Notes under the pieces: model-generated
Seen by the model: the letters and a program-made list of their open reading frames with translations, nothing else
Told to the model about the DNA's origin: nothing
Database searches by the model: none
Part shown: in pieces, positions 1 to 7,938 of the stretch
Layout: every line of letters starts with the position of its first letter
Numbering within the stretch: the first letter of the stretch is position 1
Assembly (NCBI RefSeq): GCF_001957125.1
Contig: NZ_MPHJ01000003.1
Span: 1 to 64,000 of the forward strand
DNA length: 64,000 nt
Source of the DNA: Shewanella sp. UCD-KL12
Lineage (GTDB): Bacteria; Pseudomonadota; Gammaproteobacteria; Enterobacterales; Shewanellaceae
Reading direction: 5' to 3'
Position numbers and translations under genes: made by a program

Positions 1-999
1 ACCACAATGATGCTGTTTTTTAAAATCACACATAGCATCCCAACGACCACTAATACCACTGTATTGGCGGCGAAACTCTTTTGCTGAGGTTACCCAAGCA
101 TTGGATGAGATTCCAAGTTCATCAAGTAATTTTGGGCGGCTAGAGTCGATGAAACCTTTTTTATCAGACCTAATGGCTCTGCCAGTCCAATCAATAAGTT
201 GTAAGTAATCACTGAAATGAAATGGGATGCCTGATTGAGTTGCTAAATGAGCTGCACCATCAAACTGGGCTAGAGGTTTGTGTCGCTCACTCGAGGTTCG
301 TTGAGGTTTGGATTCAGGTTCATGATTTGCTTTAGTGTTTTTATTAGGAGTATTTAGCTCATTAATGCGCTCCTGAATAGACGTATAATCAGAAGCTTGC
401 AGAGTGTTGGCAATTCCCGCTCTAATAGGGTTTAAATCAACATACATCATGCAGGCTAATAGTGCTTGCTCATCAAGTAGAGCTTGTGACTTAAAGCGCC
501 CCTCCCAAAAAGCCCCTTTACATCCATCTTCACGATTGGCCCTACGTGCTATCTCTTCATTGAGGCACCTCATAAACCACGAGATGCTGGATAGACGCTC
601 GTGCCACTCGGCCAATAACCCATCAAGTAGTAAACGCTCCCCCTCGATTAAGGTCTCTCCATTCATATATTTAGTCGCTACATCATGGCCTTTTGTCACC
701 TTACACCAGCGGCTAATAACCCCACGATTACTCAATGATTTAGCTTTGGCTGTATCGATTTTAAGGACTAAATGATAGTGGTTATTCATTACTGCATAAG
801 CACAGACATCAATACAAAAAATAGCAGATAGAGCCTTAACTTTATCGACAATCCAGCCGCGTCTATGCTCGTAACTTCTACCAGTCAGCTTATCTTCACC
901 GCACAGGAAAGCTCTTCTGACACAGCGATTTATGATGTGATAAAACGGAGTCGATTCTGCGTCAATCAAGGTTCTTCGCGCTGAGGTCATATTTACCAT
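1..999 (-). mobile_element. REP-associated tyrosine transposase (RAYT), cut by left edge
   Basis: The minus strand is open for 333 codons from ATG 999 to the window edge, so the C-terminus is missing. The N-terminal Y1-transposase domain shows the family layout: CVRRAFLCGED near residues 26-36, the metal-binding HxH in NNHYHLVL (H74, H76), and a later MMYVDLNPIRAG segment whose Tyr is the expected nucleophile. The region after that is the variable C-terminal extension. RAYTs are HUH single-strand nucleases related to IS200/IS605 that act on REP palindromes. ATG 990 is an alternative start; the conserved region begins right after it. Inverted repeats at 1114-1180 could be its REP-like target. 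All key residues seen are intact. Confidence 0.85.
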
Positions 1000-1113
1000 T
1001 CCTATCAAGATTGAGCCTAGGGAACTTAAAGCCTAGTAGAGGATGGTTTAAAGCACAAAAGATATGGCTGTCCTGTCTTTTTCTGCCTGTCGTGGGCTTA
1101 CGAGTAAACACTT

Positions 1114-1180
1114 CTGTGACACGCCGCAAGCACAACCTCTGTGGGCTCTGCCGTGACATCCCTGTCACGGAAGGTCACAG
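1114..1180. repeat. Nested REP-like inverted repeats
   Basis: CTGTGAC at 1114-1120 pairs with GTCACAG at 1174-1180, and inside it CCGTGAC at 1151-1157 pairs with GTCACGG at 1164-1170 around a 6-base loop. They lie about 115 bp upstream of the RAYT start. REP palindromes beside a RAYT gene are the usual arrangement for this family; that these are its REPs is inference, since no other copies are visible here. Confidence 0.5.
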
Positions 1181-1264
1181 CCGCGTTCACACCTGAGTAT
1201 TTACTTCTTCGATTTAGATTTATTGGTAGGTAAGTTGTTTTTGGACAAAAGCCGCTTTGGGTAG

Positions 1265-1462
1265 CTCATACAACAAAAAGTAAACTATCTAACTTCAATA
1301 AAATGCAGCTCATCTGCTATGTCCCTTTGCAAGTCGCTGTAAAATCATCCCTGATGGCTCTACTAAATCATCCTGATTTAGAAGCTTGCACGTCCCACAG
1401 CAGATGCTCTGCCAGCAAGTTCAATGTAGCGTGGGATTTACAGTTCATAACTGATTTATGGA
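1265..1462. repeat. Left inverted repeat unit (copy A) of the polymerase cassette
   Basis: This stretch aligns by eye, in inverted orientation, with 4682-4927. The best block is 1341-1365, ending in CCCTGATGGCTCTACTAAA, which matches the reverse complement around 4820-4850 with one or two changes. A second block, TGATTTAGAAGCTTGCACG (1374-1392), matches the complement of 4741-4760. Weaker similarity continues outward (ACTTCAA, TTTGCAA) and inward (GTTCA, AGCG, ATTTATG). Copy A lacks a ~45 bp hairpin-bearing segment present in copy B. No good ORF lies in it. Confidence 0.75.
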
Positions 1463-1645
1463 CATTTATTGCTTAGAGATAAAACTCTAATTTATACAAT
1501 TTAGATTACTTTTTTTGAGACCAGTATAGAAATCTCTAGACAGCCATCGAACAAGTTATGCATAGGCATTCAAAAAACTATTCAGTATCCACCCCATGAA
1601 CTCACGAGGTAATGTTATTAGTGTAAAAGGTTCAATTGTTAAGGT

Positions 1646-1718
1646 GAGCCAGTGGGGCTGGCTCTATAGCAAGGTAAAAACCTAACATTGCCAGCTACGC
1701 TGGCCGAGGAACACTCGG
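1646..1718. other. Cluster of three hairpins downstream of the polymerase gene
   Basis: Three stem-loops lie side by side: GAGCCAG/CTGGCTC (1646-1652, 1658-1664), GCCAGC/GCTGGC (1690-1695, 1699-1704) and CCGAG/CTCGG (1704-1708, 1714-1718). They start about 50 bp past the stop of the minus-strand polymerase gene and sit inside the repeat-bounded cassette. There is no clear T-run, so a simple terminator does not explain all three. They could be a structured 3' UTR, a small RNA or a recognition structure for the element. Confidence 0.5.
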
Positions 1719-1765
1719 AGTAGCAATAGATAAATCTCCCCACTTGCTACAACTACAATCTTAAC

Positions 1766-3553
1766 CTAGATGTCATTCGATTTCATCAGTGTATGGTAGG
1801 TTTCGATTTTAATTGCTGAGCTGTTGTCCCTCTCTTCCTGATCAAGTAATGCCGATGAGGCAGAATCTAGGATCTGAGCCACCGTGAATCGTTCGAAATC
1901 ACTCCCCCCATTTTTTTGAATCAGTTTTTTACTGTAAGTGAGTAGATTAGAGAAGTGCGAATAGAGCATTGAGACATGCGAAAAGGTGTGACTCTTGTAA
2001 TGCATGACCACCGGTTTAGTTAAGAGAAAAGGTTTGGTATTTCCTCTGTGGTTTAATCCAGAATTACTAAACTTTACAACCTTTCCATTGTGATAGAGGA
2101 AATAGCGGCCAACATCAAACCAATAGCCTGTATCAGCAATGGCCTCTACTTTCAGCATGCCTAGTTCATCTCCAACTAAATGCTGAGTTTTCTCCCAAAA
2201 ATCTTCCACTAAATCTTTTGGAAACGAAACATGCACACAATCAGTGTTTATGTAGCACAATTCTATCTTATCCATGCTTAATAGCTCTTCTAATAGAGAG
2301 AGCATCTTAAGCCTAACCTTAGCCATAACCTGTGATGACAGACTGTAGGCAGAAACTTTGGAGTAAATGTCCACATAGTGAAGTATGAACCCTTGAGTAC
2401 TACGATTAAGGGAGAAATGACTGCGTTTGAAAAATGCCTTTACGGATGCTTTCTGTGCGAAATCTAAGTCTATACCAAACTCTATTCTTAGAAAGGTAGA
2501 AACTTCATCGAGGTTTCTAAACTCTTTGCGCTTGAAACTCTTTGGATTCGTGATGCTATGGAGCATAGCTAGTTCGAGCTTATATTTTTTTTCTAGTGTC
2601 TTTTTTCCTAGGCTCTTCGAGCGCAATCGCTTTTTATACAAGTCGATGCTTTTCTTATATAGTGGGTGGCCAATGGCACTTTGAGATATATAACCGTTAT
2701 CAATCCAAATGTTTGAAAAATGATTGTAGTAATACTCTACTTCTTCTTTATGAAGAGTTGCTTCAATCTCATTAATGTCATCAAGAGAAAATGCATACTT
2801 TTTGAAATTTTTGGTGAGCTTAAAGAGGTGATGGTTTTTAATGAATGATGATTTAGGATTCTTTAAAACGACTTTATAGATGCCTTGAGAAAGCTCTTGC
2901 CCATCGTATGTCTGCTCAATTGATACAAACTCTAAACGTTTAGGGTCGATAAACTCTCCCTTTAAGCACGAAGCAAACATCGAGTTAAAGTCTAGAGCGA
3001 CGACAGTTCTGTCTGTCCTTGTTTCAAGGAATTTGAAAACTTCTTGGTAAGGCTCGCTGTAAGAAAAATAAAACTGGCTATCATACTCACTCTTCATAAA
3101 GATCTTATTTAGCAGAGTATTCCTAAAATCTTGAGTTGTAACTTTTACGAAAGAATTGTTTTGGAATCCTAGAGATTTAGCGTAGCGAAGAGATTTGTTC
3201 AGGTTAGTTAAGTTTACTTTTAAGTCGTTACTATACTTGATATCGCTAAAGAACGGATAATAGGATTCGATGCTGTAGACCCTAACATTATATCTCACAG
3301 CAAACGCCTTAATGTATAGTAGTTCACGGTCAGTAAGTACCATATGCACGCACTTATTGTCTTTGTTGTTATATATAAACTCTTCGATAGGAGTACGATA
3401 TTGACCGTTGTAAATAACATCGCCGTTGCTTGATATTGCAATAATCTTCCTATCACCACCTTTCTTCTTTTTCTTTCTTAAATGGATGAAAGATGGGCCT
3501 TCGAGAGGTATATCTAAAACTTCAGGTGAGGTTACTAAATTGATTTTGCTCAT
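1766..3553 (-). CDS. Divergent family B (protein-primed type) DNA polymerase
   Basis: The protein has 595 residues. The palm motifs of protein-primed family B polymerases are recognisable. Motif A is ALDFNSMFAS (Asp188), in place of DxxSLYP. Motif C is YINTDCVHV (434-442), in place of YxDTDS, so the first Asp is Asn436 and the second, Asp438, is kept. Between residues 462 and 505 is the LGMLKVE ... Y ... KFSNSGL pattern typical of the phi29 group. Motif B seems degenerate (LELAMLHSITNP, 326-337, without NSLYG). The N-terminal ~185 residues resemble the position of the exonuclease domain, but the ExoI DxE is not seen. ATG 3553 follows the upstream stop by two bases (TAG-AA-ATG), so the two genes are translationally coupled. 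Base composition is AT-rich compared with neighbours. DNA polymerase ancestry is fairly sure; activity and role are inference. Confidence 0.75.
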   Translation of the reverse strand: MSKINLVTSPEVLDIPLEGPSFIHLRKKKKKGGDRKIIAISSNGDVIYNGQYRTPIEEFIYNNKDNKCVHMVLTDRELLYIKAFAVRYNVRVYSIESYYPFFSDIKYSNDLKVNLTNLNKSLRYAKSLGFQNNSFVKVTTQDFRNTLLNKIFMKSEYDSQFYFSYSEPYQEVFKFLETRTDRTVVALDFNSMFASCLKGEFIDPKRLEFVSIEQTYDGQELSQGIYKVVLKNPKSSFIKNHHLFKLTKNFKKYAFSLDDINEIEATLHKEEVEYYYNHFSNIWIDNGYISQSAIGHPLYKKSIDLYKKRLRSKSLGKKTLEKKYKLELAMLHSITNPKSFKRKEFRNLDEVSTFLRIEFGIDLDFAQKASVKAFFKRSHFSLNRSTQGFILHYVDIYSKVSAYSLSSQVMAKVRLKMLSLLEELLSMDKIELCYINTDCVHVSFPKDLVEDFWEKTQHLVGDELGMLKVEAIADTGYWFDVGRYFLYHNGKVVKFSNSGLNHRGNTKPFLLTKPVVMHYKSHTFSHVSMLYSHFSNLLTYSKKLIQKNGGSDFERFTVAQILDSASSALLDQEERDNSSAIKIETYHTLMKSNDI

Positions 3554-3555
3554 TT

Positions 3556-4362
3556 CTATTTCTTAAAAAGGACTTCTTGTACTGCAGCATTGTTGAATGG
3601 TTGTTTTAGATTGATCAGTCCTTTCAAAGTATTCCTTTCAACTAGAGGACAGAAATGAAGCAAGCTTCTAAGATGTCTTTGCTTCCAATTTTGGATGTAT
3701 TGTCTGTTCAACATTATGACATAAGGCGTCTGCGAATGTTCTTTTGAATCCAAATTGTTTTTGATTAGCTCGTCCTTGATCAGATCAATGTTCTTCTTTC
3801 TAACATCTGATATTGCTATGTGTAGTCTACACAGTGAGAGCAACTTTCTCATCACTTCTCTATTTAAGCAATCGATTTTATTGCCTTGTTCAAGAGTGCA
3901 CTCATGTAAAAAATGCTGTAGCGTACCTACACGATTATAGACACTGTTACGAGGCGTATTGTTATAGATGTTCAGTACAATCTCATCAAGTTTTTTTATG
4001 TGCTTAAGAGTGAAATTTATTCCTAAATCAGTAGCGTGTACGAAGGCTATATCCTTAAGGACGTTCTTCTGCATAGCTACCTCAGCATAGTCTTTAGATA
4101 AATTCTCGTATCGACAATATCTGTTCGCTATGTAAGGTATATTAGCGGTTAATACCTCAAAAAAGTGATGCGACCTATATGCTTCACTGGAACTAAAATT
4201 TTTCGAAAAGGCGACTTCTTCAGCTTCAGCCATTTGTGTTACATATTCAGAAGCGAAGTCATTCTCCTTTGAGAGTTCTACATCTTGCTCTGCATCCCAA
4301 TTCCAATAGACTCCATCACAAAGGTAATAGTCCATTGGGTCCATCGATATAGATAGGCTCAT
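3556..4362 (-). CDS. Unknown 268-aa helical protein; terminal-protein candidate
   Basis: I recognise no family. The protein is cytosolic, without signal peptide or membrane segment. It has an acidic N-terminal third and a predicted mostly helical remainder, with a basic, Lys/Asn/Arg-rich C-terminal half (RKKNIDLIKDELIKNN, later NWKQRHLRSL). It is the first gene of a two-gene operon, with AGGA upstream of ATG 4362, and ends two bases before the polymerase ATG. In phi29-like systems the priming terminal protein (266 aa in phi29) is encoded directly upstream of the polymerase. Size, position and basic character fit that role, but terminal proteins share little sequence, so this is a hypothesis only. 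It could equally be an accessory or regulatory partner. Confidence 0.6.
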   Translation of the reverse strand: MSLSISMDPMDYYLCDGVYWNWDAEQDVELSKENDFASEYVTQMAEAEEVAFSKNFSSSEAYRSHHFFEVLTANIPYIANRYCRYENLSKDYAEVAMQKNVLKDIAFVHATDLGINFTLKHIKKLDEIVLNIYNNTPRNSVYNRVGTLQHFLHECTLEQGNKIDCLNREVMRKLLSLCRLHIAISDVRKKNIDLIKDELIKNNLDSKEHSQTPYVIMLNRQYIQNWKQRHLRSLLHFCPLVERNTLKGLINLKQPFNNAAVQEVLFKK

Positions 4363-4681
4363 AAGTATTCCTAATCGAAATTTGATATTAGCGTAGGCAG
4401 GTTATCAGAGATTTAGGCTGTGTGCCACGGCGCATACTGAATTGAATGCTCACCAATTGGATAGCCATACTTCAGTCAGTCTTGCTTGTGTGGTTTTACT
4501 CAATTCAGATTATTAGACGTTTGGTGAATAATATGAGGCTGCAGCTCACTTGTGTCCCGGTTCTACTTCCCACCCTAATAGAAACCTGCTCTGACTACAT
4601 ATATTTTCGTTTCACGGCATTAGTATTATTAGGGTTAATGCTGGTTACTTACGAAGTCTGCTGTATTGCCTGAAAATAATA
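4363..4681. other. Upstream region of the two-gene operon
   Basis: About 320 bp between the start of the 268-aa gene and repeat copy B. It should hold the operon promoter. The open frame on the plus strand at 4446-4673 has no family resemblance and no convincing ribosome site, and I do not call it a gene. Confidence 0.4.
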
Positions 4682-4927
4682 ATGGGGCATAAATGAGTTT
4701 GACGCTTCGATGAACTGGCTAGCAGCCCGTGAGCTGAGTGGCGTGCAAGCTTCTAAATCAAGGCCAGAAATGTTCCCTACATTTCTTGGCATTTCCACCA
4801 ATCCTTGGCAGTCAGAGGTTTAGTAGAGCCATCAGGGAAGATTTTACGGCGGTTTGCAAAGACACTAGCGCATTGGCTGCGAAACGTTGAAGTCAGCTTT
4901 ATCTCACTATGGGGTATAAATGAGTTT
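4682..4927. repeat. Right inverted repeat unit (copy B), bounded by 19-bp direct repeats
   Basis: Copy B is the inverted partner of 1265-1462. It begins and ends with the same 19-mer, ATGGGG(C/T)ATAAATGAGTTT, at 4682-4700 and 4909-4927 with one mismatch. Within it, GCCAGAAATGT/ACATTTCTTGGC (about 4763-4790) forms a hairpin missing from copy A. The direct repeats at both ends suggest a discrete repeat unit, like a MITE or the end of a larger element. Neither strand encodes a convincing protein. Confidence 0.7.
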
Positions 4928-5072
4928 CAAACTAAGCCTAGAGTTATTCAGAAAAGCCAAATCCAAAAGAAGGAACAATTCAGTGCACATGCCTCGCCGG
5001 CCAGGCGTTTGATAACAGTGAAGGTCTGAATTTCAACACTCTAGCAGATACCAAATCAGGCCAAAACACAAA

Positions 5073-5119
5073 GCTAGACTCCGGCTCAAAAGCATTGCCG
5101 GAGCGACGATGAGTCTAGC
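5073..5119. terminator. Overlapping inverted repeat downstream of uspA
   Basis: GCTAGACTC (5073-5081) pairs with GAGTCTAGC (5111-5119), and CTCCGGC (5079-5085) pairs with GCCGGAG (5097-5103). The two stems share bases, so they can form alternative structures. On the minus strand a T-rich stretch follows, so this may terminate uspA transcription. It also marks the probable right limit of the accessory block. Confidence 0.45.
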
Positions 5120-5176
5120 CTCAATCAAATCAAGCAAGAGAAAATGTCACCTGCCTTCATTCGAAGGCTAACTAAC

Positions 5177-5626
5177 TTAATTATCGAGCTTAATAAACAT
5201 CAAATCGCAGGGCATATTGCGAATCACAGGCTCGGTGGGTGAGATCATAAACTGGCTTAAGAAGTTTGATTTATGGTGACCCATGATAAGCAGGTCTATG
5301 TCATGATTGTCGATGTAATCTAAGATTTCGTTATCGAGATCGCCAGAGGTGATGACTTGGTTTTGTACCGGGTAGTGGTGGACAACATCAATCTCAAGGG
5401 CGTTCAGTAGCCTCTTCATCGAAGTGATAGACTCTTCACGGATAATACTTTCCTGCTTTTGGTAGTCAGCGCCAAGCATACCTTCATAGGTGTGAGGAAT
5501 ATCTAAATCGATATGGATCAGGCTGAGCTTAGCCCTATTTTGCTTGGCTACATCGGCCGCTTTTTCTAAGATTTTAATGCTGTCATTATTCAAAGCGATA
5601 CTGAGAAGTATATGTTTATAACTCAT
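5177..5626 (-). CDS. uspA: Universal stress protein, UspA type
   Basis: 149 residues, one Usp domain. The opening MSYKHILLSIAL and the GHH at 116-118 closely match E. coli UspA. The ATP-binding signature G-2x-G-9x-G-S/T of the other Usp branch is absent (GHHKSNF instead), so this belongs to the non-ATP-binding UspA branch, a dimeric cytosolic protein induced by growth arrest and stress. It is a single gene, divided from the accessory block by an inverted repeat. The UspA family call is firm; the exact symbol assumes orthology with E. coli uspA. Confidence 0.88.
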   Translation of the reverse strand: MSYKHILLSIALNNDSIKILEKAADVAKQNRAKLSLIHIDLDIPHTYEGMLGADYQKQESIIREESITSMKRLLNALEIDVVHHYPVQNQVITSGDLDNEILDYIDNHDIDLLIMGHHKSNFLSQFMISPTEPVIRNMPCDLMFIKLDN

Positions 5627-5767
5627 AGGAAACCTGCCTATTTATAACGTGAGCCTACCAAGGGGTAAGCTTGATAGGTTCATCATAGCGTGCAGGTGGG
5701 TAAATAATATTGAGTTTTAATTATGCATAGAATAAAAATATTTTAAGATTGAAGCAGGAGCTGAAAG

Positions 5768-6283
5768 CTACAGCAGCTCCTCGACAATTAGCTTGAGCAG
5801 AAAGGTCTCACGTTCGATAGACATCCCTTTTTTAGGGCTATTCGCTATTGTCTGTTCGTTGTGTTTGATCGCTTCATGGATATTAATCCATACGGGTTTC
5901 ATACCATTTTGAATTTCATGATCTTCCAGCCGTGTTTCACCCAGCTCTGGGTGAATATTGCAGATGAAGCAATAGGACAGCATATGCACGATATCAAAGT
6001 CAGCCTTGTACCAAGGGCGGTACTCTTCATAAAGGCCGAACTCACGCATCACGTCGATATGTTGCGCACCCGTTTCCTCTTCTAACTCCCGCAGTAGTCC
6101 AGCTTCAACTGATTCACCATCATCGATACCACCACCTGGAATACTGTAATCATGATAACGCTCTGTATAGAGCAGCAGAATATTTTCGCCGTCTAAGATA
6201 ATACCGCGCGCGGCTTTACGGGTGAAAGCGTTAGCCGTCAAACAGGGGATTTCAGCGTGGGTTGTAGAGCGTAGCAGGCGCAT
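5768..6283 (-). CDS. NUDIX hydrolase
   Basis: 171 residues. The Nudix box is complete: G51-x5-E57-x7-R65-E-L-x-E-E-x-G72-A, forming the loop-helix-loop that binds Mg2+ and cleaves nucleoside diphosphates linked to another group. The strand after the box (GLYEEYRPWYKADFD) resembles ADP-ribose or nucleotide-sugar pyrophosphatases more than MutT, but substrate cannot be read from the sequence. It stands alone, in the same direction as the methyltransferase gene upstream, and lacks a signal peptide. Confidence 0.85.
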   Translation of the reverse strand: MRLLRSTTHAEIPCLTANAFTRKAARGIILDGENILLLYTERYHDYSIPGGGIDDGESVEAGLLRELEEETGAQHIDVMREFGLYEEYRPWYKADFDIVHMLSYCFICNIHPELGETRLEDHEIQNGMKPVWINIHEAIKHNEQTIANSPKKGMSIERETFLLKLIVEELL

Positions 6284-6360
6284 GATAAATCATCAGTGGT
6301 TAAAAACAGTGGCGGAGTATATCAGTAATTACTCTCTTAGCTATGCTTGTTTCTTTAAGA

Positions 6361-7044
6361 CTATAGGTCGTTAAGCTTTTCGTAGTCTTCTATTATTGGA
6401 GCGACTTTAGCAAAATTGGCCTGAGAGCTTTTACTCATATTGCGGTAGTGATCCAATGTTTTACTTAGATATCTTCTATCAGCGTCACGGGTTAAGTCCC
6501 ACATTTTTTTACCCGTATTCGAGATAGGCTCTTGGCTTGACGTCGACAGATGTAAAACCTCATAGAAGCGTTTATTTTCTTCGACTAAGCATTCGTTAAC
6601 TAGGCCTAACTGTAATGTAGCCAGCTCGGTTCTGACCAAGTAGTTATGGTGAACAGGACAGAGAATAAACTCTAGGGCTTTAGCGGGGTAGCGGGCTAAT
6701 AGGGCTTTAACTAAGTCAGTGACAAGCTCTCCACCGACTCCTGCAATGATGATTAAATGGCTTTCTTGACTGTCTTCGGCTTCAAGCGGCAGATGGGCGA
6801 CGTCCATACAATGCACTTGCCATCGTTTATTGCTCACACCAGATTGAGGGAAGAAGCGTTGTAATTTCCCCTCTAGCTCAAGCATTAAAGTGTCAACGAC
6901 ATCGACAAAGTGAATGGTGTTAGCAGTCTCTCGTTTAAGCAGTCTAGCTCCAAGAAGTCCGTGATCGCAGCAACAGTCCCAGATATGGTCATAGTGCTGA
7001 TTAATCATCTTATCTATCTGTTGCAGTCGCTGGCTAATTTTCAC
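6361..7044 (-). CDS. TrmK-family tRNA (adenine-N1) methyltransferase-like protein
   Basis: 227 residues with a Rossmann SAM-dependent methyltransferase fold. The glycine loop is DCCCDHGLLG (23-32), corresponding to DxGxDHxxLP of TrmK, and IIAGVGGELV near 98-107 matches the family's AGMGG motif. TrmK of Bacillus methylates A22 of tRNA; the gammaproteobacterial relatives are shorter at the C-terminus and their substrate is less certain. The protein starts at ATG 7044 with no signal peptide. It is probably monocistronic. Confidence 0.8.
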   Translation of the reverse strand: MKISQRLQQIDKMINQHYDHIWDCCCDHGLLGARLLKRETANTIHFVDVVDTLMLELEGKLQRFFPQSGVSNKRWQVHCMDVAHLPLEAEDSQESHLIIIAGVGGELVTDLVKALLARYPAKALEFILCPVHHNYLVRTELATLQLGLVNECLVEENKRFYEVLHLSTSSQEPISNTGKKMWDLTRDADRRYLSKTLDHYRNMSKSSQANFAKVAPIIEDYEKLNDL

Positions 7045-7150
7045 TGTTTACTCTGTCTCGGCTATTTCTGGTTTTGATGCACTGTTTAAGTCGGTATTGT
7101 ATCGCGGTTCAGAGGTCTTATGGAACATAGACTGCGAAATCCTCTAACTG

Positions 7151-7477
7151 CTACATGAGTTTGATGATATCGATTAAGTTGAGGAGTTTACGCCCCCAGT
7201 GCTCTTCGCTAATCTGCATTTCAATTTGGTTTGGGTCTAATTCACTGGCTAATTCATGGGCGACTTCAGTGCTTTGTAAATAAGCTTGTATATCCTCTAA
7301 TGAAAGCAGAGGGTCTCTTTCATCCTGATTAACATGCCATTGATATTGAACGCTATCTGACTGAAAGCTGTTATCAAAAAGAGAAGGAGGGCTTAGCACA
7401 CCACTGGCTGAAAGTGTTGCTGCAAGAATAGCGAACATAGATGCACAGATGACTAATATACTGACGACTTGTTTCAA
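7151..7477 (-). CDS. Small exported or membrane-anchored protein, unknown
   Basis: 108 residues. Residues 1-25 form a hydrophobic segment with a small-residue stretch (AATLSASG) that could be a signal peptide or an N-terminal anchor; the rest is acidic and soluble. I know no family. It lies between the methyltransferase gene and two strong hairpins, in the same direction as both neighbours. The clear leader and orderly position support a real gene. Confidence 0.55.
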   Translation of the reverse strand: MKQVVSILVICASMFAILAATLSASGVLSPPSLFDNSFQSDSVQYQWHVNQDERDPLLSLEDIQAYLQSTEVAHELASELDPNQIEMQISEEHWGRKLLNLIDIIKLM

Positions 7478-7623
7478 GCTAAATATCCCAAGTTAAAGTA
7501 AACCAATAGCTTGTCTGCTTTGAAAAAAGCTGTCTTTATTAAGAGTGGTAGTAACTGTTTGTAGTAAATAGAGGTAGTAAATAGAGGTGGAGTGTATGGC
7601 TATTAAGCCGTCTGTGGGATTTT

Positions 7624-7646
7624 AATAAGCCCTATATGGGCTTATT
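7624..7646. terminator. Stem-loop between small genes
   Basis: AATAAGCCC (7624-7632) and GGGCTTATT (7638-7646) form a perfect 9-bp stem with a 5-base loop. It follows the stop of the 79-aa gene by about 50 bp, next to a longer palindrome. Confidence 0.5.
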
Positions 7647-7653
7647 CGTGCCG

Positions 7654-7689
7654 TTTTTAAACAGCTTGTTGCAACAAGCTGTTTAAAAA
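7654..7689. terminator. Perfect 36-bp palindrome, probable terminator
   Basis: TTTTTAAACAGCTTGTTG (7654-7671) is followed directly by its exact reverse complement (7672-7689). The outer A/T runs give a U-tract on either strand, so it can act as an intrinsic terminator for the minus-strand 79-aa gene that ends 10 bp away. The perfect symmetry without a loop is unusual. Confidence 0.7.
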
Positions 7690-7698
7690 TAAGGGGAA

Positions 7699-7938
7699 TT
7701 ACAAAACCATCTCAAGTTCTAGCTCGATGTCAGTACAGCCCTTTTTACAAAATACACCGTACTTTCCTGTTTGAGCAGTATCTGTAGGTACAACAAGGTT
7801 TAGAGGCTGTTTACAGGTTTCACATAAGACAGTGTTACCTTTGAAGAGGCGCTTTATTAAATTTTTCTGCTCGTTAAACGATTTAGCCGTTGTCTTATTG
7901 ATTGTTGAAAAGTCTAGTTTCTGTGTGTCTTTTGTCAT
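7699..7938 (-). CDS. Small zinc-ribbon-like protein
   Basis: 79 residues. Two cysteine pairs, CETC (about 39-42) and CKKGC (about 64-68), are placed as in a small zinc ribbon. The N-terminal half is charged and probably helical. AAGAAG precedes ATG 7938 at a good distance. It is cytosolic and of unknown function; nucleic-acid or protein binding is the usual role of such domains, which is only an inference here. A terminator-like palindrome follows directly. Confidence 0.65.
   Translation of the reverse strand: MTKDTQKLDFSTINKTTAKSFNEQKNLIKRLFKGNTVLCETCKQPLNLVVPTDTAQTGKYGVFCKKGCTDIELELEMVL

Noticed and set aside
404..775. 123-codon plus-strand ORF at the left end
   Set aside because: It is antisense to the transposase gene, which has recognisable motifs in the other strand.
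1381..1440. Integron attC or CRISPR-like repeats at the cassette ends
   Set aside because: No attC core sites, no integrase and no regular spacing; the pattern is a pair of inverted repeats.
4741..4860. Thought the frame MNWLAARELSG in repeat B might be a Mu-type transposase N-terminus
   Set aside because: It stops after 37 codons and the rest of the domain does not match; the similarity is limited to one short stretch.
4805..5029. 74-codon plus-strand ORF and a minus-strand frame ending in DGSTKPLTAKDWWK across the right repeat
   Set aside because: Both run through the repeat unit; the left copy breaks the frames with stops, so protein coding is unlikely.
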